From: Cranoglanis bouderius
Lineage: Eukaryota; Chordata; Actinopteri; Siluriformes; Cranoglanididae
Reading direction: 5' to 3'
Length of the DNA: 64,000 bases
NCBI GenBank assembly: GCA_023630585.1
Contig: CM042555.1
Location: forward strand, 16,198,501 to 16,262,500
Shown here: positions 47,166 through 58,758 of the stretch, in pieces
Position numbering within the stretch: the first letter of the stretch is position 1
Layout: each line of letters begins with the position of its first letter
Notes under the pieces: generated by a model
The model's database searches: none
Told to the model about the DNA's origin: nothing
The model's input: the letters and a program-made list of their open reading frames with translations, nothing else
Made by a program: the position numbers and the translations under genes

Positions 47166-49607
47166 TTCACTCAGAACTACACAATGCCCAGTGGAATTTG
47201 AGTGCTAATGAGTTGTGTGTACTTGTGAGCTTCCTCATGACTTGCATCTGGGGATCTCTAATGAGTATGACGTGTCATATAATTAATTCCAGTTCTTGCC
47301 AAATTAGCACTCAATTAGCATGAGAGCAGTCACAGAGCACACCGCAGTGCTAAACTGGCACCATTTGCAGGGAAATCACACTCTTGCATTAAGACTCAGA
47401 AAGTTGAGTGAAAGTTCTCATCTTCCCTGCATTAGGAGAAAAAAAAAACAACACTTTTTAGATTACACACTGTGGGCAAACACACCATCAGACAGTGAAA
47501 ATTAACTGCAGAAACTTAAGCTCTTCATTTATTTAGAGAGTTTCTGTGTAAAATTATATGATAATTACAAATGAGAGAAAATTAAAGCAGCCAATTAAAA
47601 GATACACACAGAGACAGATAGAGACATAACACTGCATTTGTCCCAATATTTGTTTTGTAAGCCATCATCATAATAACTAAATTTATATGTACCCTCTGCT
47701 CTTTTCACACTTTTTTTTTCACTCTGAGTTGAAGTGATTAAAATTGATTGTGTGGTCATGTTTTTATGTAGGGAAGAACACATGGGTGGTTTGACATGGT
47801 CTAAGGCAAATCAGGTCTGGAGTGTCTTATTCTACTTATAACACAGCAATTTGCCAACAATTACAGTGTTTAAATTATTAATGAATGACATGGCTTGCAT
47901 TTGAACGTGTTAGTTCAATTTATTGTTGTGAAAGTGGCTGAGAGACATTTTGTCATTTTGCAGAGAAAACGTTAAACATCAACTCCTCTTTCCTGAAGAC
48001 TTTACCATGCTGAGAAAGTTTGCAAAGCACTGTGACTATTACAAAGCACTGATACTCGAGACTCCTTCCATAAATGTTAAATAAATGTCTCCTAAAAACA
48101 ACAACAACAAAAACCCCACCATATTAATGATTTTTCTTTGTTAAACAACATATCATTTCATTTAGTCTTAGATTGTAAGATGTAAAGCGTCCGCCATACA
48201 AGTCTCTGTGTATGAGCTTTTACAACATAAACAATGAAGCATTAGGACTAGCACATTACAGTCATTCATGTTACAGTTGGAGCTACTGTCTGAGCCATGC
48301 TGTTATACAAATATTATGCACACCTTCTGACTAATCACATTTGAGAATTCAGCCATTATTTTAGTGCTATTTTAGTGGTCCTAAAATCGTTCATCCTGAG
48401 CAGAAAGAGGGAAACAGAAGAGTGACATAAAGAATGTTTTTCACCTCCTAGGCCTTGCTTTATTTATGAAGTGACATGACACATACCTATAGAATAGAAT
48501 TTGTTTTCTTTTTCCACCATCCCTTATTTTTCAGATTTTTCTCCATATTTTTCCTAGCTGAAAAAGTATTTCTTTCCATATAGCTCAGTACCTGGCAGAA
48601 GGGGCTTCATGTATCCAGCTCTGTGAGCTACGTGCAGTTGATTTGTAGTCTTGAAGGTTCATCATTTCAGTGACAAGCAGGACAGCCTTGAAAAGTCCCA
48701 ATAAAGCAAACCAGCAATGCACATTTTTCCCTCCCAACTGATCGGATTTCTGGAGCTCCCTGCAGGGAAAGAAGGCTTTACAGAGGGGAGTAAATCAATT
48801 CTTTATTTGGCTTACACGTGTACAACTTTGCCTCATAGGTTTTAGATGGAACTGCCGGCACTTTCCTGGAAGCTGGCAGGCGGTTACTAAACAACAATAT
48901 ACACTAACAATACGTCTGTGTTCCCCCATCTGAGCTTAGCCCATTTCCTTTCAATAAGAGAAAATAACTATATTTTTCACTATTACCTGTATGACTTCAA
49001 AGATCTCGTCTCTGGACATGTACATAGTCTGTGGTAATTTTGATTTTAGCTTATTTCTTTCTAAAGAAATAATGGTAGCTGAAATCTGTTTTTGTGATTC
49101 TCAAATATAAACTGTAATAAAAAATGTAAAATACTGTGAAAATGATCATAAGCATTACATCAAGCATACTTCTATGTTTTGTAGGGTTAATTACACACAA
49201 TAATGCACAGGTGCCATCATCTAAGATTTAGCCTTAGCAGCTATGATTTTTGCAAACCAGTGGTCAGACAAAAAATTAAGAAAATACCCTTGTTTTTCAT
49301 GACGGAAAAGCAAATTCACTGAAGGGGAAAAGGTGCAGGATGTGAAAAATGCATTTGTGGTTACTTTTGATTTGCACTTTTTTGTTTGATTCAACGTCTT
49401 CTATCTGGGTCAGCTGGGTGACTTGTGAATTTCTAAACCTCTGCCTTGTGAGCCAATAGAAAAAAAGAGGGCATGTGTTTTGCATTTCTATGCAGATAAG
49501 CAGGTTGTTCAGTGATAAAAGCACACAGTAAACACATTTTTATTTAATTGTATGATATACTTACTTGTATATGTTGCATAAGTATGGAGTAAAACATCTT
49601 CAGCATG

Positions 49608-50105
49608 TGCTGTTAAGGGAAAATAATCCACGCCAGGGTGATGTGATGCAGTTACCACACTAAAGTGGATTACTTTCCTATAACAGCATGTCCCAAAGTG
49701 TTTTATTTCTCTTTTCCTCAATTACCATTTTTTAACTTACTGATGAACAGCGCATGATGCTTTTTAACTATTTATAGTAAGATGTAATGTTGTGGAACAT
49801 CTGCAAGACAAGTGAGTTCCAGTTATCACTTTTGTTATAGCAGCTATAATCAGTCACTCACTCACCAGCCTCTCCTTTTTTGTCCTTTTGAAATTAATAA
49901 GACCAACAAATTACAGCTTGTCATGTTACTGATGAACTGGAAAAAGCATTTTTACAGAAAATATTACCATACCAGCTATATGTTTTTCTTTGCTAAATAA
50001 CTACATCTATGTACAAGTATGTATGTATGTATGCATGTATGTATGTATGTATGTGTATATAGTGAATGAGGTGATACTATAGAAACAACAACATCAACAA
50101 CAACC

Positions 50106-50153
<48 letters not shown>

Positions 50154-50510
50154 AGATTTCTACTCCATTTTGTGTGAACTATAATTTTTCTTTCACAGTC
50201 CTTTCACAGTAATTTTGTCTATTATACTGTACATACATACTGCACTTTTCATTTAAGGCAAATCTCAAAGTGCTAAAAGGTAATATATGTTTCAAGTCAG
50301 ACTATAAAACTGAAAGATTGTGCAAGCCAGATAGCAATGTAAATTAACAATCTAAACAAATCTAATGTATTAGAACAATGGCATTAATATACGTAAATCA
50401 TGTACAGTATGTTACAGCTGGACCTGGGCCTACCAGAACTGCTGTTATAGAAAATTAAATCAACACCTTCTGACCAATCACAATCAAGAATTCAAGAGTA
50501 TAAAATAAGC
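49608..50510. repeat. Unclassified dispersed repeat, copy with clear hairpin
   Basis: Opens with a 23-bp-arm inverted repeat (49608-49630 and 49666-49688, TGCTGTTAAGGGAAAATAAT against its complement). Then come AAGTGTTTTATTTCTCTT, GTTGTGGAACATCTGCAAGA, GTTATAGCAGCTATAA and CAGCTTGTCATGTTACTGA; far right is GTTATAGAAAATTAAATCAA plus CACCTTCTGACCAATCAC. Microsatellites at 50018-50152 interrupt it. Other copies at 41722, 46318, 47815 and 62745. No coding capacity. Confidence 0.65.
50018..50152. repeat. (GTAT)n and (ATA)n microsatellites
   Basis: GTAT units at 50018-50056 with one GCAT variant; ATA units at 50106-50152. Confidence 0.94.
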
Positions 50511-51639
50511 TTAAACTTCTCAGCTGGTTGCTTATAAACCCAAACATTTAAAATTCCAGTTAAATAATAATGCTGTGATATGCTAGGTATTTGTGGTAAA
50601 ATCCTGTTTGTTTCCTCTAGGATTTTCTTGTTCGCAATCTCTGCATATGTTAACGTTAACTAGCTATTCAGTTCAAAATGGCTAGATAGGTATAAACATA
50701 CAGTATAAAACACATTCAGGTATGAAATACCTGGAAGTATTTTCAAATATGACGGTAACATTCTTACAGGATATCAGGATATTTATGATAAAAATTATGC
50801 TGGAAATGTAACTATATTGTCCAAACATGTCATTAATTTACATTCTCTCCAGCATCTGGCCAACTTACCAACCCTGTATGGGATCATGTATTGTAATATG
50901 GTTTGTTAGGTTTATAAACCATCTCTGTGTATCCTGTCCACTCTGTTCATAATCTTTCTAATCCACGGGTCTCCCCAGTACACTGTACACCTTGCGGTCT
51001 ACCTTGTGTCATGCTCCTGTCAGTGATGAGAAATGGGAGTAAATAGAGTTACATGTATTGCCTAGTACTTAGGGGGTTGTAAGACCCAGCAAGCAGCAAT
51101 TTCCATTAGATTCCCTTCTCTAGTAAACCTGTGGCCAAATACACCAAGATTTGTTTGATTAATACTAATACTATGTTGAGATCATTGTTACCATTTCAAC
51201 TATAATAAATGAGTATATACACATCTATGAATACATAACCATAACTGGTTTGGTGGTATATGTCCTATAAAACAAGATTACTGGTCAATGCATATTATAA
51301 AAACGTGTATCAACCATTTGCACAACGAGACACGTCTTAGAAAAGAGCCTATCAGATGTGTTGCCATATTAATACAACCACTGGCTTTTTCGTCTTTTTC
51401 GCAACCATGGCATGCTGCAATTTGCACTTTGTCACCCCTTTTTGCCATGTGATAAATACTGACTAATTTGTGAAGCTGTAAATTTCCCCACATATCCGAT
51501 CTTTCACAAATAGATTTTACTTACTTTAGTGTCAGCCTGCCACGTGTCAGCCTGCCATAACTTTGGCAGATTTTACAGATTGAATATTGCTTCTTCACAC
51601 CATGTGCTCTGTGGTGAGTTTGAGTTACAATATCAGAAC

Positions 51640-52453
51640 TAGGGTTGTCAAAAGTACCGGTACTTCGGTACCAAGTCAGTACCAAAAAAACAAAAAGTTG
51701 ACGGTACCAGATTTTCACAAGTACCGGTAGTATTGATGCGCTGTCTGACAGGTAGTCAGTCGGGAACTATTCATAGGTGCACCATGCAATTATTGATGTT
51801 GTAGCATAAATTCATTCAACTGTAGGATTGCAAAAAACATTCTCATTTTTGCTTACTTAATGGTTAGCATACGCGCGTGTAACGCTAATACGGTCATGTG
51901 TCCTTATTAACCATTTAATTCTTTTAAAAACATCCACTGATCCATACAATCCTGACAAAAACAGTCTCGTTACACTGGCAAGGTCCAAACGATCCAATTA
52001 AGTAAAACATTTAGTCCACAACACATTATTACATCAATAAATACACACAGACTATTTATTTATTTTTTTATTATTTTTTTTTTTTACATAGTTTGTATTT
52101 CTTGCTTGTAATTTATTTAGCTATTATTTACCTGAATGGAAAAAAAAAACCTAAGGCCAAAACTTAAAGCATTTTTCAGAAATACTTGAAATATACATAT
52201 ACATTTGTTTTAATTCATTTTAATATTTAACTTTATAAATAAGAAGTGTGTGTTGTTGAAATACTTGAAGTATACAGAATGGCATTTAAAAAAATACATT
52301 TTATATTGATATTTAACTTTATTAATAAAATAGTGTGTTGTTCAATTAGCATGTTTTTGTGTTTAGCTTTGGTACCAAAATTGGTACCGAGTACCGTGGA
52401 ATTTTACTGGTATTGGTACCGACTACTGAAATTTTGGTACTGTGACAAGCCTA
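51640..52453. mobile_element. hAT-like MITE with 8-bp TSD
   Basis: Left end TAGGGTTGTCAAAAGTACCG, right end GGTACTGTGACAAGCCTA; both ends are rich in GGTACC palindromes. ATCAGAAC is duplicated at 51632-51639 and 52454-52461, an 8-bp duplication as made by hAT transposases. 814 bp with no transposase frame. Confidence 0.9.
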
Positions 52454-52461
52454 ATCAGAAC

Positions 52462-54002
52462 GTTAAGCAAACATATCTTCAATGGAGAACAATATTATAA
52501 TTCTGAGCAATTTTTATCTTAAGAAGAAATAGTATAAGTATTTTGAGTGAATCTCATTTGCAGTAGAATACTGCATCGGTGCCTGATCCTCAGTAAGGAG
52601 CAGTATGATCACTTTGAGTACAATATCAGCTTTAATTTGAGTGCTATCTGTTATTGCCTGGCAAAGTGCGCTAGCAGGACATGTTACAAACCCTTGTGAT
52701 GACTTTGATAGATGGCCCCTACTAGTACCAAAGGAAACCTCCATAGCAGCCCAAACATGTACATAGAACAGAAGGCTAAATATGTATCCATGGTTCTACG
52801 AATGAGTGAAGGACCATCATGGCCACCTGGATCACTCAGGTTGGTGAGAATGGCCAGAGGATGAGCGTGAAGTAGTAGGGACCTTTTCCCATGTGGGGTT
52901 ACATTTACAAGATGATGACTTTGCTGTTGATACTAAGCAAGAAAATGGGCAACCACCCTGACAGTCCTCCACTCAGTCGTAGAACCATGGTTACATGGTT
53001 TTATCAGCCATCTATCATGGCTTTATATAGGCCTGTCCTATGGATAACCAAAAAGGTTATGAAAGGGTCCATTGCTTAATGGGGTTAAGGTGGCTATTGA
53101 GGTTTCCTTATCGAGATAGATTTTTCCCATGTTGACACTTAACTGTTTAATCCTCCCTTCAAAGCTGTAAATCCATTAATATGATGTTCAAATGACCTTA
53201 TAAAGCTGCTGGTCAGGTTCATTTATTTCCCCTCATACAACTCTTGTTTTCCCCAGAGACGATGATCTGTGATGTTGGGGGAGAGGCAAAGGCTTCAGTT
53301 GCTGATTAATGGGAAAAATATCTGCAAACACACAGTTGCTGTACTGTTCTACTGTGGCAGTAGAATTCAAATGATACAGATATTATAGTCCATGTAATAT
53401 AGTAATAGTGTAGGACTTGCTTCTGTTTTTAGGTGTTTCACTCACAATCCATGGCTACTACAGCATTAAGGTGTTTAGTAAATGTAGAAGTGGAAAACAA
53501 CCATGCTCATACTCACGGAGCAACTATAACCTCAAAAATGCTAAAATGCAAGGAGCTGGCCTCTGCAATGAGTTGTAGGAGTAGCATTCTGCATGCAGCT
53601 TGAAGAAAGGTGCGATTTATTTTGCTGGCCTCTGTACAGATGCTCATTTCCAGCTGAGGTGTTTACAGATTGAGGTGAAGCTGCCAGACACAATGGGTGT
53701 TCGGTAGTACATGCTGTTTACATTTATGTTCTCCAATTAGGTGATTATTAACATATAAAATATTTAGTGAGGGTTAGTGTGTGGATGTGTGGATACACAT
53801 ATACTGTATACACACACAAAATACATAGACACACAGATACTTACCTTTTTGTATCTTTTACTTGGAAAGTTGCATGTAGTAACTTAAATTAATAAATATT
53901 TTATTAAAATTAATCAAATAAACTTTAGTTAATAAATACATTTTAAATAATAATTAAATCATTTTAAAGGAAAACTGCATTTACAGTATCATGTAATACA
54001 TA
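52462..54002. other. Intron stretch, no gene seen
   Basis: No recognised coding exon or complete mobile element. AT-rich toward the right. Confidence 0.6.
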
Positions 54003-55509
54003 CAGGTGCATCTCAGTAAATTAGAATGTCATGGAAAAGTTTGTTTATTTCAGTAATTCAACTCAAATTGTGAAACTCGTGTATTAAATAAATTCAATGC
54101 CACAGACTGAAGTAGTTTAAGTCTTTGGTTCTTTTAATTGTGATGATTTTGGCTCACATTTAACAAAAACCCACCAATTCACTATCTCAACAAATTAGAA
54201 TATGGTGACATGCCAATCAGCAAATCAACTCAAAACACCTGCAAAGGTTTCCTGAGCCTTCAAAATGGTCTCTCAGTTTGGTTCACTAGGTAAGCCACAA
54301 ACATTCATTGCCAAAGAAGCTGGCTGTTCACAGAGTGCTGTATCCAAGCATGTTAACAGAAAGTTGAATGGAAGGAAAAAGTGTGGAAGAAAAAGATGCA
54401 CAACCAACCGAGAGAACCGCAGCCTTATGAGGATTGTCAAGCAAAATCGATTCAAGAATTTGAGTGAACTTCACAAGGAATAGACTGAGGCTGGGGTCAA
54501 GGCATCAAGAGCCACCACACACAGACGTGTCAAGGAATTTGGCTACAGTTGTCGTATTCCTCTTGTTAAACCACTCCTGAACCACAGACAACGTCAGAGG
54601 CGTCTTAACTGGGCTAAGGAGAAGAAGAACTGGACTGTTGACCAGTGGTCCAAAGTCCTCTTTTCAGATGAGAGCAAGTTTTGTGTTTTATTTGGAAACC
54701 AAGGTCCTAGAGTCTGGAGGAAGGGTGGAGAAGCTCATAGCCCAAGTTGCTTAAAGTCCAGTGTTAAGTTTCCACAGTCTGTGATGATTTGGGGTGCAAT
54801 GTCATCTGCTGGTGTTGGTCTATTGTGTTTTTTGAAAACCAAAGTCACTGCACCTGTTTACCAAGAAATTTTGGAGCACTTCATGCTTCCTTCTGCTGAC
54901 CAGCTTTTTGAAGATGCTGATTTCATTTTCCAGCAGGATTTGGCACCTGCCCACTCTGCCAAAAGCACCAAAAGTTGGTTAAATGACCATGGTGTTGGTG
55001 TGCTTGACTGGCCAGCAAACTCACCAGACCTGAACCCCATAGAGAATCTATGGGGTATTGTCAAGAGGAAAATGAGAAACAGGAGACCAAAAAATGCAGA
55101 TGAGCTGAAGGCCACTGTCAAAGAAACCTGGGATTCCATACCACCTCAGCAGTGCCACAAACTGATCACCTCTATGCCACGCCGAATTGAGGCAGTAATT
55201 AAAGCAAAAGGAGCCCCTACCAAGTATTGAGTACATGTACAGTAAATGAACATACTTTCCAGAAGGCCAACAATTCACTAAAAATGTTTTTTTATTGGTC
55301 TTATGAAGTATTCTAATTTGCTGAGATAGTGAATTGGTGGGTTTTTGTTAAATGTGAGCCAAAATCATCACAATTAAAAGAACCAAAGACTTAAACTACT
55401 TCAGTCTGTGTGCATTGAATTTATTTAATACATGAGTTTCACAATTTGAGTTGAATTTCTGAAATAAATGAACTTTCCCACGACATTCTAATTTATTGAG
55501 ATGTACCTG
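54003..55509 (+). mobile_element. Tc1-like element B, copy 2
   Basis: CAGGTGCATCTCAGTAAATT ... GAGATGTACCTG with TA at 54001-54002 and 55510-55511; 1507 bp, about 200-bp inverted repeats. It is nearly identical along its length to the copy nested at 4603-6059. Confidence 0.95.
54265..55230 (+). pseudogene. Tc1-like transposase, one nonsense codon from full length
   Basis: The frame from ATG 54265 to TGA 55230 is 321 codons, the usual Tc1 size, broken only by TAG at codon 73 (54481-54483), where copy 1 has TGG. HTH residues AKEAGCSQSAVSKHV lie near 15-35. The catalytic triad is intact: Asp135 in FSDESKF, Asp225 in FQQDLAPAH, Glu260 in NPIENLW, giving DD34E. The C-terminus RIEAVIKAKGAPTKY is complete. 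No frameshift was found against copy 1. The single lesion suggests recent death or a rare allele; read-through function is not implied. Confidence 0.93.
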
Positions 55510-55511
55510 TA

Positions 55512-56036
55512 TACTCTAAAGGTACAAAAGATGTACCCCCAGTGACAAGTCAAGGTAGAGATTAATACCCTTTTTCTGAGAGTGTAGGTATATTAGATAC
55601 TATTTCTTATTCCTTAAATAATATTTACATTTAGAATCAAAATCTAATTTAATTTGAACAGCTTTACTTTCCCAACCTTTTCCCCTGCACTTTATACAAT
55701 ATGAGGTTGCATGACTGATTGCAGCTCATCACAGATTGTATGCCCTTGTGTCCTGTGCTGGCATGATAGGCTTGTGGCTCATGCCCGGCAAGCACTACCA
55801 TTGCACACTGACCTGTTTAAACAGCTGGCCAGTTTGGCAGAGCCTGCCTTTGGGGATTAACACACAGTGGCACTGTGAACACTGTCTCTGCCACAGCCAG
55901 AGGCCATACACGGCCATACCGTATGTATGCTGACAGATTGAACATAGCAGTCTGTCAGACCTATATCTCATCTGTGTGTGCATATGTGCTGTGCTCTGTG
56001 TGCATTTATGTGCGATTAAGAGGAGTTGTTTATATA
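55512..56036. other. Spacer between Tc1-like elements, no gene seen
   Basis: Unique sequence; small frames on both strands carry no domain. Confidence 0.6.
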
Positions 56037-57149
56037 CTGTCATATGAAAAAATAAGTACACCCCATGGAGCTTGTTGACTTTTTGACATATTTGGACAAG
56101 CAAACATTTGATCATCTTTGAAACAGTGTCTATTAATAAAGTTGATATACTTGAACAAAACTACAATGAAAATTACCTTTTTCAATAATTTATTCAACAG
56201 AAATATTAATAAATGTGATATTCTTCTGTGGAAAAAGTAGGTACACCCTTGGCCTCAAAAGCTAGTATTGCTCCCTTTAGCAGAAATAACTTGTAGGCGT
56301 TTTGCATAATTGTCTACCAGGCTTGGACAATAAATTTTTGACAACACTTCCATGCAATATTCTTTCAGTTGCAAGATGTTTGAGGGCTTTCTTGCATATA
56401 CTGCCCATTTCAACCCCCCCAAAATTTAAATGGGATTCAAATCCAGGCTTTGACTAGGCCATTCCATAATCCTCATTTTCTTCTTTTTGAGCCATTCTTT
56501 TTTTTTTTGGATTTGCTAGTGTGCTTACAACCATTATCTTGTTGAGGTCCCATTTTGGTTCAACTATAACTTTCGGACAGATGGCCTCACATTATCTTCA
56601 ATCACTCTTTGATATGATGCAGAATTCATAGTCAGTGAATGCAAGCTGTCCAGTTCCTGAGGCAGCGGAACAACCCCAAACCATAACATTTCCACCACCG
56701 TGCTTCAAAGTTGGTATGAGGTTCTTCTCCTGAAAAGCTGTCTTTGGTCGGCGCCAAACATGTATGCTGTTACTATGGCCAAACAACTCAAAGACCTGGT
56801 CTTTGCCTATATGCTCATTGGCAAACTGTAGTCTTGCAAAGACTTTTCCCTGGCACGCCTCCCATGCAGGTCAAATTTGTGCAATCTCTTTCTGATCATA
56901 GAAGCATGCACGTTGACACCAACAATTGCAAGACTTATTAGCAGATCCTGTTTTTTTATTTATTTTCTTGTTAATTTAAATTGTGAAAATTATTACAAAA
57001 TGTAAAATGAGTGTATCCACAAAATGACATTAGAGTGTATCCACTTTATTAATAGGCACTATTTCAAAGATGATCAAACGTTTGCTTGTCCATATATGTC
57101 AAAAAAGCCAATAATTTCCATGGGGTGTACTTATTTTTTAACACGATTG
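56037..57149 (-). mobile_element. Tc1-like element J (- strand), degenerate
   Basis: Left CTGTCATATGAAAAAATAAG and right CTTATTTTTTAACACGATTG are near-mirror ends, each followed inward by TACACCCCATGGA-type sequence; TA flanks at 56035-56036 and 57150-57151. The minus strand reads HVWRRPKTAFQEKNLIP, LKHGGGNVMVWGCSAASGTG, WLKKKKMRIMEWPSQSLDLN and PSLVDNYAKRL in broken frames. The block with the second catalytic Asp is decayed beyond recognition. 1113 bp. Confidence 0.88.
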
Positions 57150-57386
57150 TATGTGGTTATGTACTATGTACTAACATCTACAGTGGGGGGGAAAAGTATT
57201 TGATCCCCTGCTGATTTTGTACATTTGCCCACTGATAAAGAAATGATCAGTCTATAATTTTAATGGTAAGTGTATTTAACAGTGAGAGACAGAATAACAC
57301 CAAAAAAATCCAGAAAAACGCATTTCAAAAAAGTTATAAATTGATTTGCATTTTAATGAGGGAAATAAGTATTTGACCCCTTCGAC

Positions 57387-58390
57387 TTAGTACTTGGTGG
57401 CAAAACCCTTGTTGGCAATCACAGAGGTCAGATGTTTCTTGTAGTTGGCCACCAGGTTTGCAAACATCTCAGGAGGGATTTTGTCCCACTCCTCTCTGCA
57501 GATCCTCTCCAAGTCATTAAGGTCTCGAGGCTGACGTTTGGCAGCTCGAACATTCAGATCCCTCCACAGATTTTCTATGGGATTAAGGTCTGGAGGCTGG
57601 CTAGGCCACTCCAGGACCTTAATATGCTTCTTCTTGAGCCACTCCTTTGTTGCCTTCGCTGTGTGTTTTGGGTCATTGTCATGCTGGAATACCCATCCAC
57701 GACCCATTTTCAATGCCCTGGCTGAGGGAAGAAGGTTCTCACCCAATATTTGATGGTACATGGCCCCGTACATTGTCCCTTTGATGTGGTGCAATTGTCC
57801 TGTCCCCTTAGCAGAAAAACACCCCCAAAGCATAATGTTCCCACCTCCATGTTTGACGGTGGGGATGGTGTTCTTGAGGTCATAGGCAGCATTCCTTCTC
57901 CGCCAAAGACGGTGAGTTGAGTTGATGCCAAAGAGCTTGATTTTGGTCTCATCTGACCACAACACTTTCACCCAGTTCTACTCTGAATCATTCAGGCAAA
58001 CTTCAGATGGGCCTGTACATGTGCTTTCTTGAGCAGGGGGACCTTGCGGGCACTGCAGGATTTCAGGCGTAGTGTGTTACCAATTGTTTTCTTGGTGACT
58101 ATGGTCCCAGATGCCTTGAGATCATTAACAAGATCCTCCTGTATAGTTCTGGGCTGATTCCTCACCATTCTCATGATCATTGAAACTCCACAAGGTGAGA
58201 TCTTGCATGGAGCCCCAGACCGATGGAGACTGACAGTTATTTTGTGTTTCTTCCATTTGCAAATAATCGCACCAACTATTGTCACCTTCTCACCAAGCTG
58301 CTTGTCAATGGTCTTGTAGCCCATTCCATCCTTGTGTAGGTGTACAATCTTGTCCCTGACATCCTTGGACAGCTCTTTGGTCTTGGCCAT
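57387..58390 (-). pseudogene. Tc1-like transposase of element K (frameshift plus nonsense)
   Basis: ATG at 58390 opens MAKTKELSKDVRDKIVHLHK; HTH units follow (GMGYKTIDKQLGEKVTIVGA, KKTIGNTLRLKSC). After HLKFA (about 57995) one frameshift and a TAG (near 57978, in SE-stop-NWVKVL) break the frame, which then runs uninterrupted to TAA at 57389-57387. The catalytic core is preserved: LWSDETKIKLFG, FQHDNDPKHTAK and PDLNPIENLW, with 34 residues between second Asp and Glu. C-terminus VIANKGFATKY. Only two lesions were seen in about 335 codons. Confidence 0.92.
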
Positions 58391-58435
58391 GGTGGAGAGT
58401 TTGGAATCTGATTGATTGATTGCTTCTGTGGACAC

Positions 58436-58525
58436 GTGTCTTTTTACAGGTAACAAACTGAGATTAGAAGCACTCCCTTTAAGAGAGTGCTCCTAATCTC
58501 AGCTCGTTACCTGTGTAAAAGACAC
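58436..58525. repeat. 45-bp-arm palindrome inside element K
   Basis: 58436-58480 (GTGTCTTTTTACAGGTAACA onward) pairs with 58481-58525 with almost no loop and few mismatches; centre at CCCTTTAAGAG. Confidence 0.9.
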
Positions 58526-58758
58526 CTGGGAGCCAGAAATCTTGCTGATTGATAGGGGATCAAATACTTATTTCACTCATTAAAATGCAAATCAATTTAT
58601 AACTTTTTTGAAATGGGTTTTTCTGGATTTTTTTGTTGTTATTCTGTCTCTCACTGTTAAAATACACCTACCTTTAAAATTATAGACTGCTAATTTCTTT
58701 GTCAGTGGGCAAACGTACAAAATCAGCAGGGGATCAAATACTTTTTCCCCTCACTGTA

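Larger units (their letters stand above)
44740..51639. other. Intron stretch rich in microsatellites and one dispersed family
   Basis: Microsatellites: (CA)n 45111-45140, (GA)n 45145-45191, (TC)n 45361-45411, (ATT)n 45560-45587, (TC)n 45609-45671, A run 46540-46556, (CA)n 47130-47163, (GTAT)n 50018-50056, (ATA)n 50106-50152. Copies of the dispersed family at 46318-46640, 47815-48370 and 49608-50510. The 119-codon frame at 45955-46314 has no known domain. No exon found. Confidence 0.6.
57181..58756 (-). mobile_element. Tc1-like element K (- strand), nearly intact
   Basis: Left CAGTGGGGGGGAAAAGTATT, right AATACTTTTTCCCCTCACTG, TA at 57179-57180 and 58757-58758; 1576 bp. Terminal repeats of about 200 bp contain GATCCCCTGCTGATTTTGTA and its complement. 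A 45-bp-arm palindrome sits between the right terminal repeat and the transposase start. Confidence 0.95.

Noticed and set aside
54265..55230. Domesticated (host) transposase gene
   Set aside because: It is flanked by its own terminal repeats and TA duplication and carries a nonsense codon, so it is a transposon copy rather than an exapted gene.
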